Part shown: positions 34,617 through 42,304 of the stretch, piece by piece | Position numbering within the stretch: position 1 is the first letter of the stretch | Layout of the letters: each line of letters begins with the position of its first letter | Assembly: GCA_910584725.1 (NCBI GenBank) | Contig: CAJUBE010000009.1 | Location: 1-64,000 of the forward strand | DNA length: 64,000 bases | Direction: 5' to 3' | From: an uncultured Lachnospiraceae bacterium | GTDB taxonomy: Bacteria; Bacillota; Clostridia; Lachnospirales; Lachnospiraceae | The notes under the pieces: generated by a model | What the model was told of the DNA's origin: nothing | Database searches by the model: none | Seen by the model: only the letters and a program-made list of their open reading frames with translations | Made by a program: the position numbers and the translations under genes

Positions 34617-36014
34617 TCAGAAGGAAATGCCGAACGACTGCAGTAACAGCATAAACAACAGCACCGGCGCAATCACCGTAATCATAGCGATATACAGGCG
34701 TTTCCGGCCAAACTTATGTCCGCCCAGGGTTACTTCGTCAATGATGACCTTGGGCTTTACAACCCAGCCAATCAGAATACAGGTCAGAAGCGCCACAAGC
34801 GGCATCAGGCAGTTGTTGCTGACATAGTCCATCAAATCCAGGAGCTGGCCCACAGAGCCGTTGGGCAGCTTTAACTCAAAGTATAAGAAATTATAGCCAA
34901 AGCAGACAATCATCCCGACGATCAGACCGTAAGCGGTAACAATCGCCGCGCTCTTTTTTCTGGACAGATGGAACTTGTCCACCAGGCTGGCGACAATAGC
35001 TTCCATGATGGACACGGCGGAAGTCACCGCCGCAAAGGCGACCATCACAAAGAACAGGATGCCCACGACTGTCCCCACCCATCCCATTTCTGCAAAAATC
35101 TTCGGCAGGGAGATAAACATGAGTCCCGGCCCGGCGGACATGCCATCGGTTCCCATGAAAACATAGACGGCAGGGACGATCATCAGACCCGCCAGCAGGG
35201 CTACCACGGTATCAAAAATCTCGATCTGGTTGATGGAGGGCATCAGATCCACATCCTTTTTCACGTAGGAGCCGTATGCCACCATGATGCCCATGGCGAC
35301 GCTGATGGAGTAAAACAGCTGACCCAGCGCATCCATAATTACAAGGAAAAGTTCCTGCAGGGTTACGCCCTCAAAATTGGGGAGCAGATATATTTTCAGC
35401 CCATCCAGGCCGGTTCTCTCAAGCCCGGCAGCGTCCGTGTGCTTAAGCGTCAGCGCGTAAAAGGAAATACCGATAATCAGGACAAGAAGCAGAGGCATAA
35501 TAAATTTGCTTGCCCGTTCAATGCCCTTGTCTACACCGCCGAAGATAATAACCGCGGAAAGCACCGTAAAAATGACCATGAAGACCACAGGGCTGATCTG
35601 CTGTGAGATAAACCCGGTAAAATAGCCGTCTGCGGCGGCATCCGCCGTTTTTCCCGTGATAAAGACAGTGAGATACTTTAATACCCAGCCGCCGATGGCG
35701 AGGTAGTAAGGTAAAATGATAATCGGTACAAGACTTGCCAGAATGCCGAGTCCCTTCCATTTCGGGTGAATCACCCCATAGGCGGTAAGCGGACTCTGCC
35801 CGGTCTTTCTGCCGATCGCGATCTCCGTCGTGAGCAGCGTAAAGCCGAAGGTCAGCGCCAGGATGATGTAGCAGAAAATAAAAAGTCCGCCGCCGTCCTT
35901 TGCCGCAAGGTAGGGGAACCGCCAAATGTTGCCGAGTCCCACCGCGCTGCCTGCCGCCGCCAGAACGAATCCGATTCTGCCCGTAAAGTTTCCTCTTTTC
36001 TTAGTTGTTTCCAT
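34617..36014 (-). CDS. neurotransmitter:sodium symporter (NSS/SNF) family transporter
   Basis: This 465-residue membrane protein has about 11-12 hydrophobic helices and the NSS hallmark AAAGSAVGLGNIWRFPY in helix 1, which forms part of the sodium and substrate site. Bacterial homologues (LeuT, TnaT, MhsT) import hydrophobic or aromatic amino acids with sodium. The exact substrate cannot be read from the sequence. A good minus-strand promoter lies 36 bases upstream of the start. The gene is convergent with the HTH gene and stands alone. Confidence 0.93.
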   Translation of the reverse strand: METTKKRGNFTGRIGFVLAAAGSAVGLGNIWRFPYLAAKDGGGLFIFCYIILALTFGFTLLTTEIAIGRKTGQSPLTAYGVIHPKWKGLGILASLVPIIILPYYLAIGGWVLKYLTVFITGKTADAAADGYFTGFISQQISPVVFMVIFTVLSAVIIFGGVDKGIERASKFIMPLLLVLIIGISFYALTLKHTDAAGLERTGLDGLKIYLLPNFEGVTLQELFLVIMDALGQLFYSISVAMGIMVAYGSYVKKDVDLMPSINQIEIFDTVVALLAGLMIVPAVYVFMGTDGMSAGPGLMFISLPKIFAEMGWVGTVVGILFFVMVAFAAVTSAVSIMEAIVASLVDKFHLSRKKSAAIVTAYGLIVGMIVCFGYNFLYFELKLPNGSVGQLLDLMDYVSNNCLMPLVALLTCILIGWVVKPKVIIDEVTLGGHKFGRKRLYIAMITVIAPVLLFMLLLQSFGISF

Positions 36015-36049
36015 GTTTCTATCCTCTTCTCTTTACATATAATATGTAG

Positions 36050-36078
36050 ATTATACTGTAACATGTCCCATTGCGCAA
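36050..36078 (-). promoter_or_regulatory. promoter of the NSS transporter gene
   Basis: On the minus strand, TTGCGC (36078-36073) and TATAAT (36055-36050) are 17 bases apart. Confidence 0.6.
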
Positions 36079-36096
36079 CGCTTTTTAAATAAAACG

Positions 36097-36108
36097 GAAC
36101 AAACGTTC
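36097..36108 (+). promoter_or_regulatory. SOS box (LexA operator) before the repair pair
   Basis: GAACAAACGTTC fits the Gram-positive LexA box core GAAC-RNRY-GTTC exactly. A TAAAAT -10-like hexamer follows immediately (36109-36114), so LexA binding would block the promoter of the radical-SAM gene. Confidence 0.65.
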
Positions 36109-36135
36109 TAAAATGCTTGCAATGGGGGAGGCAAT

Positions 36136-37593
36136 GTGTTAAGATACGAATACGGAGAGAACATGCGTTCTGAAATGGCCTTATGGAAGTACGGAAAGAG
36201 GGCCGCAGGTTTTTTGGGGAAAGCGCGGACAGTGCAGAGGAGTGTGAGCGGGATGGAGTTGAGAATTGCGCCGCAGATGTCGGTCATGGAAAAATTGAAA
36301 ATACTCGGTGACGCGGCGAAATATGACGTGTCGTGCAGCTCCAGCGGCTCCTCACGGAAAAACGACGGGCAGGGCATCGGCAATACCGTGGCGGCGGGGC
36401 TCTGCCACAGCTTTGCGGCGGACGGCCGGTGTATCTCCCTGCTGAAAATCCTGTTTACCAACGAGTGCATCTACGACTGCAGATACTGCATAAACCGCTG
36501 TTCCAACGACGTGCCCCGCGCTTCGTTTACACCGGACGAGGTCTGCGAGCTGACTATGGAGTTTTACAGACGCAACTATATAGAAGGTTTGTTTTTGAGC
36601 TCGGGTATTTTGTACAGCCCGAACTACACGATGGAGCTGATCTGTGAGACCGTGCACAGGCTGCGCACGCTGCACCGTTTTCAGGGCTATATTCATATCA
36701 AGGCGATTCCCGGGGCGGATCCGCTTTTGATTCAGCGGGCAGGTTATCTGGCAGACCGCATGAGCGTGAATTTGGAGATGGCGACGGCGGAAGGACTGCG
36801 GGCGGTCGCGCCCAATAAGCATCGCAAAAATATTTTGAAACCCATGCGCCAGATACAGAACGGCATTTCCGAGAATAAAAACGAACTTACCTTATATAAG
36901 CACGCGCCCCATTTCTGCGAGGCGGGGCAGTCCACCCAGATGGTGATCGGTGCGCTGCCGGAGAGCGATTACCAGATCATGTCGGTGGCGGAAAGTCTCT
37001 ATGAAAAGTTTTCTTTAAAGCGGGTATATTACTCGGCGTTCGTAAATGTAAATGAGGATAAGGAGCTTCCGGCGCTGGCGGGAGGGCCTCCGCTTTTGCG
37101 CGAACACAGGCTGTACCAGGCGGACTGGCTGCTCCGGTTTTACGATTTTAAAGTGGGCGAGCTGCTGACTGAGGACAGACCGAACTTTAACACGGCCATC
37201 GACCCGAAGGCGGACTGGGCGGTTCGGCATCTGGAATACTTTCCCGTGGAGATCAACCGGGCGGATTACCATATGCTGCTGCGCATCCCCGGGGTGGGAG
37301 TCAAGAGCGCCAGGCGGATTGTGGCGGCTAGACGATTCGGAAATCTCACCTTCGAGGATTTGAAGAAGATCGGCGTGGTATTGAAGCGCGCACTCTACTT
37401 TATTACCTGCAGCGGCAGGATGATGTACCCGACGAAGCTGGAGGAGCAGTATATCGTGCGAAATCTCACCTACCAGAATCAGATGGGCAGAGGGGAGAAG
37501 CTGCCGTTTATGACGGACGGGACAACTTACCGCCAGATGTCCCTGTTCGACATGGCGGGGTTTGATGATTGTTTGAAGATTGCCGGCATGTAG
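36136..37593 (+). CDS. radical-SAM protein of the UDG-linked DNA modification/repair type
   Basis: This protein matches the family described as putative DNA modification/repair radical SAM protein, which is always linked to a UDG-like partner. From the first possible start it has 485 residues. The Fe-S/SAM motif C-x3-C-x2-C is at Cys111, Cys115 and Cys118 (CIYDCRYC). The strongly conserved segment KYDVSCSSSGS precedes it. Near the C-terminus LLRIPGVGVKSARRIVAARRF, noted from IPGVGVKSA, is a helix-hairpin-helix, which points to DNA binding. The GTG at 36136 follows GGGGGAGGCAAT; ATGs at 36163 (after GGAGAGAAC) and 36253 are possible, and homologues fit the shorter forms. The SOS box 28 bases upstream indicates DNA-damage induction. 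The reaction is unknown. Confidence 0.88.
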   Translation: MLRYEYGENMRSEMALWKYGKRAAGFLGKARTVQRSVSGMELRIAPQMSVMEKLKILGDAAKYDVSCSSSGSSRKNDGQGIGNTVAAGLCHSFAADGRCISLLKILFTNECIYDCRYCINRCSNDVPRASFTPDEVCELTMEFYRRNYIEGLFLSSGILYSPNYTMELICETVHRLRTLHRFQGYIHIKAIPGADPLLIQRAGYLADRMSVNLEMATAEGLRAVAPNKHRKNILKPMRQIQNGISENKNELTLYKHAPHFCEAGQSTQMVIGALPESDYQIMSVAESLYEKFSLKRVYYSAFVNVNEDKELPALAGGPPLLREHRLYQADWLLRFYDFKVGELLTEDRPNFNTAIDPKADWAVRHLEYFPVEINRADYHMLLRIPGVGVKSARRIVAARRFGNLTFEDLKKIGVVLKRALYFITCSGRMMYPTKLEEQYIVRNLTYQNQMGRGEKLPFMTDGTTYRQMSLFDMAGFDDCLKIAGM

Positions 37594-37604
37594 GAGTATA
37601 TATT

Positions 37605-38396
37605 ATGGAAGAAAAGTATTTGATCTGCGAAGATTCTCTGGAGGGGATTTTCACCGGGATATACGATGCCTATGCTTTGAGGGAGGGACATGAGCATGTG
37701 CATATTCAGGTGGGCGAGGAGGAAAATCTCAGGCTCTTTGCAAATTACATGCATATTTCCCCCGATCCTGTCAAGACTGAAAAGGTGGCGGGTACGCTCA
37801 GGAAGCGTCTGGGTGAGCATGTGTACCATTCCATCTGCCGGGCGGCGGCATCCTGCTATCCCGATAAGGGGGAGGCGGTATATAAGACCGTGGTGGATGC
37901 GATCACGGCGGGCAGCGGAAGCCGGGTGATGGAAAATCTCAGGAACCCTTATGTTGTGCGGTGTTTTGAGTTGGCGCGGTTTACCGCCAATGAAGCGCAC
38001 TACGAGATAGAGTTCCTGCGGTTTCAGGAGCTGGCGGGTGCGGAAATTGTGAAAGAAGGGGTTCTTTTTTCTCGGATCGGGCCGAAAAATAATGTGATAC
38101 CATTTATCATGCCGCACTTTGCGGACAGACTGCCCATCGAAAACTTTATGGTGTATGATGAAAACAGAAATCTTTTCGGTGTGCATCCCGCGGGGGAGGA
38201 GTGGTATCTGGTGACGGCGGGGGAATCCTTTGTCCTGCAGGAGCCTGCCCGGTCGAAGAGGGAGGAGGCGTATCAGGAGTTGTTTCGTGCATTCCATAAA
38301 ACAATCGGTATTAAAACCCGGGAAAACAGGAAACTGCAGAGACAGATGTGTGCGTATCGTTACCAAGATTATATGGTGGAATTTCAGCAAAAATGA
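37605..38396 (+). CDS. DUF4130 (UDG-like) partner of the radical-SAM protein
   Basis: This 263-residue protein belongs to the putative DNA-repair family with a DUF4130 domain, which has a distant uracil-DNA-glycosylase-like character and is found next to the radical-SAM protein. VVDAITAGSGSRVMENLRNP and FLRFQELAGAEI lie in the N-terminal and middle parts. The C-terminal half has IMPHFADRLPIENFMVYDENRNLFGVHP, noted from PHFADRLP onward, and is typical of the family. It starts 11 bases after the radical-SAM stop, so both are one SOS-controlled operon. Biochemical function is not known to me. Confidence 0.85.
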   Translation: MEEKYLICEDSLEGIFTGIYDAYALREGHEHVHIQVGEEENLRLFANYMHISPDPVKTEKVAGTLRKRLGEHVYHSICRAAASCYPDKGEAVYKTVVDAITAGSGSRVMENLRNPYVVRCFELARFTANEAHYEIEFLRFQELAGAEIVKEGVLFSRIGPKNNVIPFIMPHFADRLPIENFMVYDENRNLFGVHPAGEEWYLVTAGESFVLQEPARSKREEAYQELFRAFHKTIGIKTRENRKLQRQMCAYRYQDYMVEFQQK

Positions 38397-38543
38397 TAAA
38401 ATGCAGTCTTCTGAAAATGGAGGAAGAAGAGATAATAGGCAGATTTCACAAAAAACGATTTGACATTCAAAGTAATTATGTAAAGTTTTGAAAAACACCC
38501 GAAAAATGCCAAAATTGTACAATAATGGGAACAAAAATAACTC

Positions 38544-38571
38544 TTTACAAATGAAAATAATGGAGTATAAT
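38544..38571 (+). promoter_or_regulatory. promoter of the HPr-like gene
   Basis: TTTACA (38544-38549) and TATAAT (38566-38571) are 16 bases apart, about 80 bases before the start codon. Confidence 0.6.
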
Positions 38572-38649
38572 CTACTCAAATGAGGAGCTTGAAAACGTTT
38601 TATCTATGTGTGCCTTTCGCATACATAAGTGAAAAGGAAGGTGATCGTT

Positions 38650-38874
38650 ATGCAACACAAAATCAAATTGAGACCGGATGAGGTAAAGGACTTCGTGTCC
38701 GCGGCTACCAGATGTGACTGCGACGTGGATATCTTCTACAATAGCTTTATCGTAGATGCAAAATCCATCATCGGTGTGTTGGGTCTGAATTTCAATCAGA
38801 TTTTAACCGTTGCGTACAATGGCTACGAACCTGATTTTGAGAGAACTCTCAGAAAATGGGCGGTAGCGGTATAG
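38650..38874 (+). CDS. HPr-like protein lacking the phospho-histidine
   Basis: This 74-residue protein has the HPr fold and length. The regulatory-serine region AKSIIGVLGL, with Ser39 at the position of HPr Ser46, is well kept. At the active-site loop HPr has GLHARP; here the sequence is IKLRP, so Lys6 stands where the phosphorylated His15 belongs while the Arg and Pro remain. It therefore cannot act as a normal PTS phosphocarrier. Crh of Bacillus, which has Gln at that place and serves CcpA, is the closest known parallel. AAGGAAGGTGATCGTT precedes the ATG. Its own promoter and terminator make it monocistronic. Confidence 0.8.
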   Translation: MQHKIKLRPDEVKDFVSAATRCDCDVDIFYNSFIVDAKSIIGVLGLNFNQILTVAYNGYEPDFERTLRKWAVAV

Positions 38875-38907
38875 ATTCCGGCTGTATGGAACACATGGAA
38901 CACATTG

Positions 38908-38954
38908 ACTCCCTATGTAAGATAACGTAAGATTATCTTATGTAGGGAGTTTCT
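38908..38954 (+). terminator. terminator of the HPr-like gene
   Basis: ACTCCCTATGTAAGATAA (38908-38925) pairs perfectly over 18 bases with its complement at 38933-38950 and is followed by TTCT. It directly abuts family 1 copy 3. Confidence 0.75.
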
Positions 38955-39082
38955 GCGCGTATAAGCAGAGTCGGAAGTGTATACACGCAGATCACATGTT
39001 TGCATGATGAGCTGTGTGTATGCGCTTACGGCGAGCAACGCGAACGAGAAATACGAAGTATTTCGAGTCTGCTTATACGCGC
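38955..39082 (+). repeat. family 1 structured element, copy 3 (upstream of the helicase gene)
   Basis: The outer stem is GCGCGTATAAGCAGA (38955-38969) with TCTGCTTATACGCGC (39068-39082), 15 perfect pairs. The arm AAGTGTATACACGCAG pairs with CTGTGTGTATGCGCTT, capped by CATG/CATG. The 3' hairpin reads GAAATAC-GAA-GTATTTC, a compensated change from GAAATGC-GAA-GCATTTC in copies 1 and 2. It ends 17 bases before the helicase start codon. Confidence 0.78.
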
Positions 39083-39099
39083 TGCTAAGGAGTAAAGAT

Positions 39100-41712
39100 A
39101 TGGAAGTGCGCATTTCCGTGCGGGGCCTGGTGGAATTTATTTTGCGCTCCGGTGATATCGACAATCGAAAAGCGGCGTCACCTGAAAATGCCATGCAGGA
39201 GGGAGGACGGATTCACCGCATGATCCAGCGGCGGATGGGACCTTCTTACCAGGCAGAGGTGTCTCTCTCCCATGTCTATGACGCGGGAGAGTACGAGATT
39301 GTGGTGGAGGGCCGTGCCGACGGCATCATTACGGAGTACGCCGGGCATCCGATGCCGGAATCTGCGGGGAAACTGCCGCAAAAGGAAGAACAATCCGGGA
39401 TGGAGGAGAAGGCGGCTGGCGGTGTGGAGACGCCCCCGGCCTTGATGCCGGGACAGGAGCAGTCAGTACAGAGGCTGACGGTCACGATAGACGAGATCAA
39501 GGGAACCTACCATGATCTGAAGAAAATGAAAGGGCCCGTCCCTGTGCATTTGGCGCAGGCGAAGTGTTATGCCTATATTTACGCCACGCAGAAAAAACTG
39601 TCGGATATCCGGGTGCGCATGACTTACTGTCATATGGAGACGGAGGAAATCCGTTATTTTCACGAGGAGTATCTGTATGAGGAACTGCGGATATGGTTTG
39701 AAGAGTTGATGGAGCAGTACCGAAAATGGGCTGACTATCAGTTTGCGTGGCAGAAATGCAGGCAGGCATCTATCAAGGAGATGGAATTTCCTTTTCCCTA
39801 TCGGGAGGGACAGAAGGAGCTGGCGACTTATGTATATCAAACGATTTACCACAAGCGCAAACTCTTTATCGAGGCGCCCACGGGCGCGGGCAAGACGATC
39901 TCCACGGTATTTCCGGCGTTGAAGGCTATGGGGGAGGGGCTGTGCGAGCGTATCTTTTATCTGACTGCCAAGACCATCACCCGCACCGTGGCGGACGACA
40001 CGATCAATCTGCTGCGGGAGCGGGGACTGAAACTGAAAAGCGTCATATTGACCGCCAAGGACAAAATCTGTTTTATGCGCGGACCGGCAGATGGAAATGC
40101 GCTGCAGACACAGCACGCAGACGGCGTGGTGAACGGTGAAAAAGGTGTTTCTGCCCGGCCAAATCAACCCGAGTGCAACCCGGCGGCCTGTCCCTATGCG
40201 AAGGGGCACTATGACAGAGTAAATGAGGCGATGTTCGAGCTGTTGACTCATGCGGACAACTTCACGCGGGAACGGATAGAGGCGTGTGCGCGCAAGTATC
40301 AGGTATGTCCTTTTGAGATGTGTCTGGATATGAGTCTGTTTGCCGACGCGGTGATCTGTGATTACAATTATCTCTTTGATCCCCACGTGTATCTGCGCCG
40401 CTTTTTTGCTGAGGGGGTCAGGGGCGAGTATATTTTTCTCGTGGACGAGGCCCACAATCTGGTGGAGCGGGGCAGGGAGATGTACAGTGCCCTTCTTTGC
40501 AAGGAGTCCTTTCTGGAACTAAAAAAGACGGTGAAGGCATACGACGAGCGGATTGCCAAAAATCTGGATAAATGCAATAAGGAAATGCTTGCCCTGAAAA
40601 GGGAGTGTGAGGGCTGTCAGGTGGTGGAGGAGACGGATGCGCTTGTCCGCGCGCTGATGCGTCTCGGCGCAGCCATCGAAGATTATCTGGAGGATCATGA
40701 CGACAGTCCTGTGCGGGCGGACATCCTGTCATTTTATTTTGAGGTCTCCCATTTTTTGGAAATGTATGAGATGGTGGATGAAAATTATGTGACCTACTCG
40801 GAACTGCGGGAGGACGGCAGCTTTATTGTGAAGCTGTTCTGTGTGAATCCTGCGGGCAATCTGCGAAACTGTATGAGACGGGGCCGCAGCACCATTCTGT
40901 TTTCAGCGACGCTTCTGCCGATCCTGTATTACAAGACGCTGCTGGGGGCGGAAGAAGGGGACTATGAGGTTTACGCCAAGTCGGTCTTTCGACCGGACAA
41001 GCTGGGACTGTACATAGGGAGCGATGTGACCAGCCGTTATGCCCGCCGGGGAGACGCGGAGTATTATCGGATCGCGTCCTACATTCACAATATCATAGAG
41101 AAAAGGCAGGGCAACTATATGGTCTTTTTCCCTTCCCACTCTTTTTTACAGCGGGTTTTTGAAATTTACCAGAAGTATTTTAATGAGGAGGAGACTGTGG
41201 AATGTATTTTGCAGGAGAGCCATATGAATGAGGAATCCCGGGAAGCCTTTTTAAACCGCTTCCGCGGGAACGAGGACTGCGACCTGCGGAGTCTGATTCA
41301 AATGGATATCGAAATGGAGGAGGAGAGGAGTCTTCTCGGTTTTTGTGTGATGGGCGGTATTTTCAGCGAGGGAATTGACTTGAAGAACGACAGCCTGATC
41401 GGCGCGATTATCGTGGGGACGGGGCTGCCCCAGGTGTGCAATGAGCGGGAGCTTTTGAAAAAGTATTTTGACGGCTGGGGGGAGAACGGCTTCGATTATG
41501 CCTACCGCTATCCGGGCATGAACAAGGTGCTGCAGGCGGCCGGTCGGGTGATCCGCACGGTGGATGACTTCGGGATTGTCGCGCTTTTGGACGAGCGGTT
41601 TTTGTCCCCGGCCTATCAGCGGTTATTTCCGCGGGAATGGCAGGAAAGGGTCGTCGTTACAGTTGACCAAATAGGTCGAAAAGTGGAAAGATTTTGGGAT
41701 GAGTGGCTCTAA
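39100..41712 (+). CDS. RecB-like nuclease fused to XPD/DinG-type helicase
   Basis: This 870-residue protein joins two enzymes. The N-terminal 230 residues look like a Cas4/RecB PD-(D/E)XK nuclease: GRADGI near 71, TIDEIKG near 129 and QAKCYAYIYA near 150. The rest is a superfamily 2 helicase of the XPD/DinG type with Walker A APTGAGKT (about 258), VDEAHNL (about 449) and a C-terminal motor part ending in LQAAGRVIRTVDD. Cysteines near 324 (KICFMRG), 359-364 (CNPAAC) and 403-408 (CPFEMC) fit the Fe-S cluster of XPD-type helicases. A role in DNA repair or recombination is likely. The ATG at 39100 follows AAGGAGTAAAGAT; the longer upstream frame runs through the family 1 element. Confidence 0.88.
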   Translation: MEVRISVRGLVEFILRSGDIDNRKAASPENAMQEGGRIHRMIQRRMGPSYQAEVSLSHVYDAGEYEIVVEGRADGIITEYAGHPMPESAGKLPQKEEQSGMEEKAAGGVETPPALMPGQEQSVQRLTVTIDEIKGTYHDLKKMKGPVPVHLAQAKCYAYIYATQKKLSDIRVRMTYCHMETEEIRYFHEEYLYEELRIWFEELMEQYRKWADYQFAWQKCRQASIKEMEFPFPYREGQKELATYVYQTIYHKRKLFIEAPTGAGKTISTVFPALKAMGEGLCERIFYLTAKTITRTVADDTINLLRERGLKLKSVILTAKDKICFMRGPADGNALQTQHADGVVNGEKGVSARPNQPECNPAACPYAKGHYDRVNEAMFELLTHADNFTRERIEACARKYQVCPFEMCLDMSLFADAVICDYNYLFDPHVYLRRFFAEGVRGEYIFLVDEAHNLVERGREMYSALLCKESFLELKKTVKAYDERIAKNLDKCNKEMLALKRECEGCQVVEETDALVRALMRLGAAIEDYLEDHDDSPVRADILSFYFEVSHFLEMYEMVDENYVTYSELREDGSFIVKLFCVNPAGNLRNCMRRGRSTILFSATLLPILYYKTLLGAEEGDYEVYAKSVFRPDKLGLYIGSDVTSRYARRGDAEYYRIASYIHNIIEKRQGNYMVFFPSHSFLQRVFEIYQKYFNEEETVECILQESHMNEESREAFLNRFRGNEDCDLRSLIQMDIEMEEERSLLGFCVMGGIFSEGIDLKNDSLIGAIIVGTGLPQVCNERELLKKYFDGWGENGFDYAYRYPGMNKVLQAAGRVIRTVDDFGIVALLDERFLSPAYQRLFPREWQERVVVTVDQIGRKVERFWDEWL

Positions 41713-42136
41713 AGCGCGGCTTTTTGCGGTGTCCAAATGAGTCAACAAAGAATTAGACAAAAAGTCTGTGGAAGAGACAAGCTGTGTGGATTGACTTCTC
41801 ACGTCAAGAGACAAAATGTGATTGACTGCTGTCAGACAGGATATTACAAAAGAGGTCAATAATATCGGCAGGAAATAAGCCTGTTCGACAAAAATATATT
41901 AGAAAAAACCGAAAATGACAGACAGATTGCGAAGAAACAGTACATGGTTCGACAAGAAATGACGACGCTGTCAATGTGGATAACTTTGTGGAAATTGGGG
42001 ATTTCTCAGCTGTTTTTGGATAACTTTTTAAAAAATAGGGCGTAAAAATTGTGGAAAAGTCGGTGAACGGTTTTTGGTTTGGAAAGAGTAAACCTATTGG
42101 GTCAACCGATGGCGGAAGAGAAAGAGCAGAACTTGT
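41713..42136. other. A+T-rich intergenic region with DnaA-box-like sequences
   Basis: No gene is seen. One exact DnaA-box complement, TGTGGATAA, lies at 41975-41983, and near matches are TTTGGATAA (42015-42023) and TGTGGAAAA (42050-42058). Several GTGGA words and short GTCAA/TTGAC inverted pairs occur. There is no dnaA, dnaN or other replication gene nearby. Confidence 0.35.
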
Positions 42137-42166
42137 TTGACGCAGAATGGCAAATAGTGGTATACT
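42137..42166 (+). promoter_or_regulatory. promoter of the GH13 gene
   Basis: TTGACG (42137-42142) and TATACT (42161-42166) are 18 bases apart, about 140 bases before the start codon. Confidence 0.55.
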
Positions 42167-42304
42167 AAACCGTGGCAAAATACAAGATGTTGATACTGAA
42201 GCATGGCTGGACAAAACTGTGCAAGGTGTAAGAGGGAAACCGAAGGCAGAACGCCGTGGCGGCTGTCTGTGCATAAGAGGGGTTTCGGAATGGAGGAAAA
42301 AATT

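Noticed and set aside
38977..39099. Longer helicase start upstream of 39100
   Set aside because: The extra residues are encoded by family 1 copy 3. AAGGAGTAAAGAT before 39100 fixes the start.
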